DNA from: an uncultured Solobacterium sp.
GTDB taxonomy: Bacteria; Bacillota_I; Bacilli_A; Erysipelotrichales; Erysipelotrichaceae
Assembly: GCA_905194705.1 (NCBI GenBank)
Contig: CAJJTI010000048.1
Span: 1 to 11,941 of the forward strand
DNA length: 11,941 nt
Direction of reading: 5' to 3'
Positions 8,100 through 11,941 of the stretch are shown piece by piece (position 1 is the first letter of the stretch; the number at the start of each line of letters is the position of its first letter). The position numbers and the translations under genes were made by a program. Under the pieces are notes generated by a model. That model made no database searches. It was not told the origin of the DNA and saw only the letters and a program-made list of their open reading frames with translations.

Positions 8100-9473
8100 T
8101 TAGAACCTGAAATATAAGAATGGATTGTATGAAGCATCCACAATAAATGATGTACAAATAAATAGTAGTAATAATACACAAACAGGAACAAAGTATTCAT
8201 GTTTAGTAATGAAGTTAAACTTTGTTTTTGCAATAGGGGTACAAGCAATAAAACAAATCATAAATAATAAAGCGTTATCCCTTAAGAAATAAATTGCATA
8301 GCCATTTATGAATTTTGCACCACCAAATAACAGTGATAAGTAATGAAGCCCTTTAGATAAATTGGTAAAAGCAAATAGAACCCAGGCAATTAAGACAATA
8401 ACGATTGTATATAAATGCTTGAAGAAATCAGGTAGTTTATCTAAATATTTCTTAAAGAATAGTTTTTCAAATAGTAATACGATTCCATAGAATAATCCCC
8501 AAAGAATAAAGTTCCATGATGCTCCATGCCATAAACCAGTAAGTAGCCAGACAATTAAGATATTGATAATTTGTCTTTTCTTGCCTTTACGATTACCACC
8601 AAGAGGAATATAGACATAATCTCTAAACCAGTATGACAAGGTCATATGCCATCTTCTCCAGAAATCAGTAATACTTTTGGCAATATATGGATAATTGAAA
8701 TTCTCAGGAAATTCAAAGCCTAACATCTTCCCTAAACCAATTGCCATATCAGAATAGCCACTGAAATCAAAATAGATTTGAAAAGCATAAGCGATAATAC
8801 CAATCCAGGCTGAAACAACAGATTGATTAGAAATGGTTAATCTTGATATTTCTTCAAATACTTTACCGGTATTATTCGCTAAAAGAACTTTTTTGCTTAA
8901 ACCGATAATAAAGCGTTGTATACCTTCATAGAAACGTGTTTCGGTAACAGGATGATTGTTAAGTTGCTTTTCGATATCTACATAGCGAACAATAGGACCG
9001 GCAATAAGCTGTGGAAACATACTGACATAGGCCCCAAAGTTAATTAAGCTATTTTGAATATGTGTTTCTTTACGATATAAATCAATAGGATATGACATTG
9101 TCTGGAACGTATAGAAACTGATACCGATAGGTAAACTTACACCAACTGGTTTAATGAAGGGGATAAATCCAGCTAAGAAATCCCAGTATTTAAAGAAACC
9201 TAATAGGCTTAGATTAAATACAATACATAGTATTAGCCATGTTTTTGCTTTAGCTTTGTTTGTATCTCTATATTTATTGATAGGAAAAGCAAATATCCAG
9301 TTAACAACAATTGAAGCAATCATGATAAAGATATAGATTGGCTCACCCCAGCCATAAAAAAACAAGCTGACAAGTAATAATATAAAATTCCGGTATTTTA
9401 GTGGTGAAATAAAATAGACAAGCATTACTACCGGTAAATAAGCAAATAAAAAAGTTAAACTGCTAAAAACCAT
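8100..9473 (-). CDS. MBOAT-family O-acyltransferase (AlgI/DltB-like), 457 aa
   Basis: This polytopic membrane enzyme moves acyl (usually acetyl) groups across the membrane for transfer to an exported polysaccharide or wall polymer. Visible motifs are MVFSSLTFLFAYLP at the N-terminus, SFYTFQTMSYPIDLYR (119-134), FPQLIAGPIVRY (153-164), FDFSGYSDMAIGLG (235-248), FWRRWHMTLSYWFRDYVYIP (271-290) and LTGLWHGASWNFILWG (311-326), in which H316 is the invariant MBOAT His. The length fits AlgI homologues. I chose ATG 9473, preceded by AAAGGAGAA at 9485-9477; a longer frame to 9623 runs through the divergent promoter and into rlmI and would add 50 residues without family resemblance. The DHHW partner follows after 5 bases. 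The glycan substrate is unknown. Confidence 0.95.
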   Translation of the reverse strand: MVFSSLTFLFAYLPVVMLVYFISPLKYRNFILLLVSLFFYGWGEPIYIFIMIASIVVNWIFAFPINKYRDTNKAKAKTWLILCIVFNLSLLGFFKYWDFLAGFIPFIKPVGVSLPIGISFYTFQTMSYPIDLYRKETHIQNSLINFGAYVSMFPQLIAGPIVRYVDIEKQLNNHPVTETRFYEGIQRFIIGLSKKVLLANNTGKVFEEISRLTISNQSVVSAWIGIIAYAFQIYFDFSGYSDMAIGLGKMLGFEFPENFNYPYIAKSITDFWRRWHMTLSYWFRDYVYIPLGGNRKGKKRQIINILIVWLLTGLWHGASWNFILWGLFYGIVLLFEKLFFKKYLDKLPDFFKHLYTIVIVLIAWVLFAFTNLSKGLHYLSLLFGGAKFINGYAIYFLRDNALLFMICFIACTPIAKTKFNFITKHEYFVPVCVLLLLFICTSFIVDASYNPFLYFRF

Positions 9474-9497
9474 GGATTCTCCTTTTTTTCTAGTCCA

Positions 9498-9517
9498 ATT
9501 ATAACAAATATTATAAT
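9498..9517. promoter_or_regulatory. Divergent promoter region for the MBOAT operon and rlmI
   Basis: The 78-base gap between the two divergent starts holds two minus-strand TATAAT boxes (9503-9498 and 9515-9510) and a plus-strand TATAAT (9512-9517). The second minus box and the plus box share the palindrome ATTATAAT at 9510-9517. I find no convincing -35 hexamers at 16-18 bases either way. An alternative for rlmI is the extended -10 TGCTAAAAT at 9524-9532. Confidence 0.5.
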
Positions 9518-9551
9518 GATACATGCTAAAATATCTAACGCGAGGTAACTT

Positions 9552-10781
9552 ATGAAAAGTGATAGAAAATTTCCCTGGGTAACAATTACCAAGAAACAAG
9601 AAAAAACTGTAAGAATTGGTCATCCATGGGTTTATGAAGATGAAATTGAAGAAACAAGTATTAGCGAAATAGAGAATGGTTCACTAGTAGATGTACTGTC
9701 TTTAAAGAAACAATACTTAGGTACAGGTATATACAGTGCTAACAGTAAAATCAAGATACGTATATTAGACAAAAATGCTAATGAAACATTTAATGATGAT
9801 TTCTTTTTGCGCAGGGTAAGATATGCATTAGCTTATCGTGAGAAGGTAATGAGAGAAGATTTTCATTCATGTCGCCTTATTCATGGCGAAGCTGATGGTT
9901 TACCTGGAGTGACAGTAGATTTATATGAAAATGTACTTGTGACAGAAATCCTGTCTTATGGAATGGAGAAAAGAAAAGAAGTTCTATACAAAGCATTAGT
10001 ACAGGTATTAGCTGAAATGAATGTTCATATCATTGGTATATATGAAAGAAATGAAGGCGCATTACGCATAAAAGAAGGACTGCCTTTAGAAAAAGGCTGG
10101 TATAAGATGGAAGGACTGCAAAGTGATCTTAGTCCTGTATTTTCTATTTATGAAAATGATATTCAATATGAAATTGATGTAGAAAATGGACAGAAGACAG
10201 GCTTCTTCTTGGATCAGAAATTTAACCGCAGAGTCATACGCAATGTATCAAAAGATGCTGAAGTATTAGAATGTTGTACACATATTGGATCTTTTGCATT
10301 AAATGCTATTAAAGGTGGAGCAAAGCACGTTACGGCAATGGATGTATCGGAATCTGCTTTAAATAGTGCGAAAAGAAATGCAGAACTCAATAATATGCAG
10401 GATAAAGTAGATTTTGTTTGTGCAGATATCTTCGAGTTATTACCAGATTATATTAACAAGCATAAGAAATATGATGCTGTATTTATTGATCCTCCTGCAT
10501 TTACAAAGAGTAGAAAGACTTTTCAGAATGCTAAAAATGGCTATACCAAAATCAATGCACAGGCAATGAGACTTGTTAAAAAGAGTGGTTATTTTGCGAC
10601 AAGTTCATGCTCGCATTTTATGCCGATGACAGAATTTAAGAAGATGTTACTAGATGCAGCCATAGAAGCAAATGTCAATATTCGTATAATCGAAGAGAGA
10701 CATGCGGCCTATGATCATCCAGTATTATTAGCAGTACCGGAAACAGATTACTTGAAATTCATTCTTATACAAGTGATTTAA
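9552..10781 (+). CDS. rlmI: RlmI-type class I SAM-dependent rRNA (cytosine-C5)-methyltransferase, 409 aa
   Basis: The family's characterised member, E. coli RlmI, makes m5C1962 in 23S rRNA. A PUA domain opens the protein (about 1-75, with RIGHPWVYEDEI at 21-32). A middle domain has RLIHGEADGLPGVTVDLY (108-125). NGQKTGFFLDQKFNRR is at 212-227. The Rossmann SAM site is VLECCTHIGSFAL at 238-250, where LDLF(C/N)YTG is more usual, so motif I is somewhat divergent. Motif IV is FIDPPAFTKSRK (311-322) and motif VI is TSSCSH (350-355) with the likely catalytic C353. The length is typical. The start is ATG 9552 with GAGG at 9542-9545. The exact target here is inferred from the family. Confidence 0.9.
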   Translation: MKSDRKFPWVTITKKQEKTVRIGHPWVYEDEIEETSISEIENGSLVDVLSLKKQYLGTGIYSANSKIKIRILDKNANETFNDDFFLRRVRYALAYREKVMREDFHSCRLIHGEADGLPGVTVDLYENVLVTEILSYGMEKRKEVLYKALVQVLAEMNVHIIGIYERNEGALRIKEGLPLEKGWYKMEGLQSDLSPVFSIYENDIQYEIDVENGQKTGFFLDQKFNRRVIRNVSKDAEVLECCTHIGSFALNAIKGGAKHVTAMDVSESALNSAKRNAELNNMQDKVDFVCADIFELLPDYINKHKKYDAVFIDPPAFTKSRKTFQNAKNGYTKINAQAMRLVKKSGYFATSSCSHFMPMTEFKKMLLDAAIEANVNIRIIEERHAAYDHPVLLAVPETDYLKFILIQVI

Positions 10782-10816
10782 ATAACAAACAGTAAAAAAC
10801 TAGCTTATAATGGGCG

Positions 10817-10886
10817 TTTTCACACATCTAACACTACTAAAAAAGTGGTATAATTATTATGTAGGTTTAGAAAAGAGGTGTGAAAA
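10817..10886 (+). promoter_or_regulatory. Inverted repeat flanking the carD promoter and covering its start
   Basis: TTTTCACAC at 10817-10825 is an exact 9-bp inverted match to GTGTGAAAA at 10878-10886. The right arm begins at the last G of the Shine-Dalgarno GAGG (10875-10878) and ends on the A of the ATG. In a transcript that includes both arms they could pair and hide the start; a transcript from the -10 at 10849 would lack the left arm. Confidence 0.5.
10846..10854 (+). promoter_or_regulatory. Extended -10 promoter for the CarD-family gene
   Basis: TGGTATAAT is a TGn-extended, fully consensus -10. No clear -35 stands upstream, as is common for extended -10 promoters. Initiation would be near 10861, giving a leader of about 25 bases. 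A second TATAAT at 10806-10811 is weaker in context. No terminator separates rlmI from this gene, so read-through is also possible. Confidence 0.65.
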
Positions 10887-11377
10887 TGTATAAAGTAGAT
10901 GACGTAGTCGTTTTTCGTCGTAATGTATGTAGAGTAGTTGGTAGAGAAATCAGTGATATGACAGGCGAGGATTGCTATGTCCTCGAACCATATCATCGGG
11001 TTGAAGGATCTATGGTCATGAAAGTTCCTGTATCAAATAAAGCAGGACATTTACGTGATGTCATGAGTAAAGATGAAATAGATGCTTTAATTGAAAGATT
11101 TTCTAAAATACCTGCTTTAGCAGATAAACCTGCTAACATGAAAAGTCAGTATGTAACGCTTTTAAAAGGAAATAAAGTTGATGATTTATTATGTATTATG
11201 AAGACTTCCTTTTTACGTAATCAGGCAAGAAGAATGAATAATAAAAAAGTTGCGGCGATTGATGGTGAATATTTAATGAAAGCAGAGAAATATTTATTTA
11301 ATGAAATGTCTGTCGCTTTAAAAATACCATATGAAGAGAGTAAAGAATATTTCATGAATGGAATAAATAAAATGTGA
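10886..11377 (+). CDS. carD: CarD/CdnL-family transcription regulator, 163 aa
   Basis: CarD-family proteins bind the RNA polymerase beta subunit near the promoter and stabilise open complexes, notably at rRNA promoters in some phyla. The N-terminal RNAP-interacting domain (about 1-55) begins MYKVDDVVVFRRNVCRVVG and continues to VMKVPVSNKAGHLRDVMS. The C-terminal helical domain (about 60-163) closes with AAIDGEYLMKAEKYLFNEM, the family's usual end motif. There is no tryptophan anywhere, so the minor-groove wedge Trp described for mycobacterial CarD is absent. I chose ATG 10886 with GAGG at 10875-10878; GTG 10880 overlaps the Shine-Dalgarno and is less likely. The gene is transcribed after rlmI and closed by a terminator 8 bases past its stop. 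Confidence 0.88.
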   Translation: MYKVDDVVVFRRNVCRVVGREISDMTGEDCYVLEPYHRVEGSMVMKVPVSNKAGHLRDVMSKDEIDALIERFSKIPALADKPANMKSQYVTLLKGNKVDDLLCIMKTSFLRNQARRMNNKKVAAIDGEYLMKAEKYLFNEMSVALKIPYEESKEYFMNGINKM

Positions 11378-11384
11378 GTGGGGG

Positions 11385-11416
11385 AAGTATATCAACTTTA
11401 TGATATACTTTTTCTT
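11385..11416 (+). terminator. Intrinsic terminator after the CarD-family gene
   Basis: A perfect 10-bp stem AAGTATATCA/TGATATACTT (11385-11394 with 11401-11410) has a 6-base loop and is followed by TTTCTTT. The stem is AT-rich but long. The right arm also contains an extended -10 for the following gene. Confidence 0.85.
11401..11409 (+). promoter_or_regulatory. Candidate extended -10 for the flippase gene, inside the terminator
   Basis: TGATATACT reads as TGn plus TATACT, an extended -10 one base off consensus. Initiation about 7 bases later, near 11416-11417, would leave only 3-4 bases before ATG 11420. No -35 is visible (GGGGAA stands at that distance). Confidence 0.4.
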
Positions 11417-11419
11417 TGT

Positions 11420-11941
11420 ATGGATAACAGTTTAAAGAAGAATTTAAGTTGGAATACGATAGGAATGATTTTATATAATCTTGCTATATGGGTATTCAGT
11501 GTACTGATATTACGTATTACAGGGGCTAAAGAAAGCGGCTATTATGCAATTGCAAGTTCTCTTGGAAATACTTTCTATGCTATCAGTTTATGGGGTATGC
11601 GATCATTTATTGTATCTGATCAAAAAAATCGTTATACCTATAAAGAATATGTTATTACAAGAATAGTTGCGGTTATTTTATCAATTGCAATTATGTTTGT
11701 AACAGCTACTATTTCTAGTTATTCATTAGAAATTGTTAGAGTTCTTATTGCATATAGCATGTTTAAATTTGCTGAAGCATTAATTGAACTATGTGACTCT
11801 CTTGCTCAACAGAAGATGGTCATGGATATCAATGCTAAATCTATGGTTATTCGGGGTGTTTTATATATTATTCTTTTTTATCTTTCTTTAGTGATTACTA
11901 AAGAGTCATATATTGCTTTTAGTGTAATTACGATATGTTCT
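11420..11941 (+). CDS. MOP-superfamily polysaccharide flippase/transporter (Wzx-like), partial, 174 codons
   Basis: I translated this frame by hand; it is open to the window edge. The opening MDNSLKKNLSWNTIGMILYN, the segment with LRITGAKESGYYAIASSLGN (31-50) and the alternation of hydrophobic helices (about 11-31, 40-58, 82-102, 145-162) are typical of Wzx/MATE-like exporters that flip lipid-linked oligosaccharides for capsule or cell-surface glycans. No Shine-Dalgarno precedes ATG 11420: the upstream bases are the terminator and its T-tract. The in-frame GTG at 11378 would add MGEVYQLYDILFLC and run through the terminator hairpin; I consider it less likely but not excluded. The exact cargo cannot be told from the N-terminal part, and a polymerase or ligase neighbour lies outside the window if present. 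Confidence 0.8.
   Translation, partial: MDNSLKKNLSWNTIGMILYNLAIWVFSVLILRITGAKESGYYAIASSLGNTFYAISLWGMRSFIVSDQKNRYTYKEYVITRIVAVILSIAIMFVTATISSYSLEIVRVLIAYSMFKFAEALIELCDSLAQQKMVMDINAKSMVIRGVLYIILFYLSLVITKESYIAFSVITICS

Noticed and set aside
7985..8248. 87-residue minus-strand frame across the MBOAT/DHHW junction
   Set aside because: It is out of frame with both real genes and spans their join.
9154..9336. 60-residue plus-strand frame inside the MBOAT gene
   Set aside because: It is antisense to well-conserved MBOAT membrane segments and has no start signal.

Overview
The window is low-GC, SD-rich bacterial DNA. It carries CIRCE operators, a near-consensus sigma-A promoter, a cre-like site and Bacillota-type gene families. 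This points to an anaerobic gut-type Bacillota, possibly near the Erysipelotrichia; the lineage is an inference from gene style, not from a marker gene. Nearly all the DNA is accounted for: no intergenic gap exceeds about 165 bases, and I see no tRNA, rRNA, CRISPR array, insertion sequence or prophage.

Layout. (1) 1-1217, minus: the N-terminal two thirds or so of a GT39/PMT-type lipid-linked-sugar glycosyltransferase, running off the left edge. (2) 1218-3339: a divergent control region with two CIRCE half-perfect operators wrapped round a TTGACA-N17-TATACT promoter, then groES, groEL and a clear terminator. (3) 3393-4776: a galactokinase gene alone, with a cre-like site just after its probable -10, ending at a hairpin shared with the convergent operon. 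(4) 9473-4802, minus: an operon of an MBOAT O-acyltransferase, a DHHW/AlgX-like partner split by a frameshift, a TrmA-family 23S rRNA uracil methyltransferase, and an RluA-family pseudouridine synthase. The last junctions are ATGA overlaps. (5) 9474-11377, plus: a divergent promoter region, an RlmI-type rRNA methyltransferase and a CarD-family RNA polymerase-binding regulator. (6) 11385-11941: a terminator followed at once by the start of a MOP-superfamily polysaccharide flippase, cut by the right edge.

Themes. Three genes modify ribosomal RNA (RluA-like, RlmCD-like, RlmI-like). Four loci belong to the envelope (GT39 transferase, MBOAT, DHHW, flippase). The MBOAT/DHHW pair probably acylates an exported glycan, but as written the DHHW gene cannot make its full protein in one frame, and the break separates the DHHW motif from the presumed catalytic serine. 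The chaperonin operon should be HrcA-controlled and galK probably CcpA-controlled.

I do not see a convincing undescribed multi-gene system. The items most worth a second look are the frameshifted DHHW gene, the terminator/extended -10/near-leaderless start of the flippase, the inverted repeat that masks the carD start, and the paired hybrid CIRCE elements.
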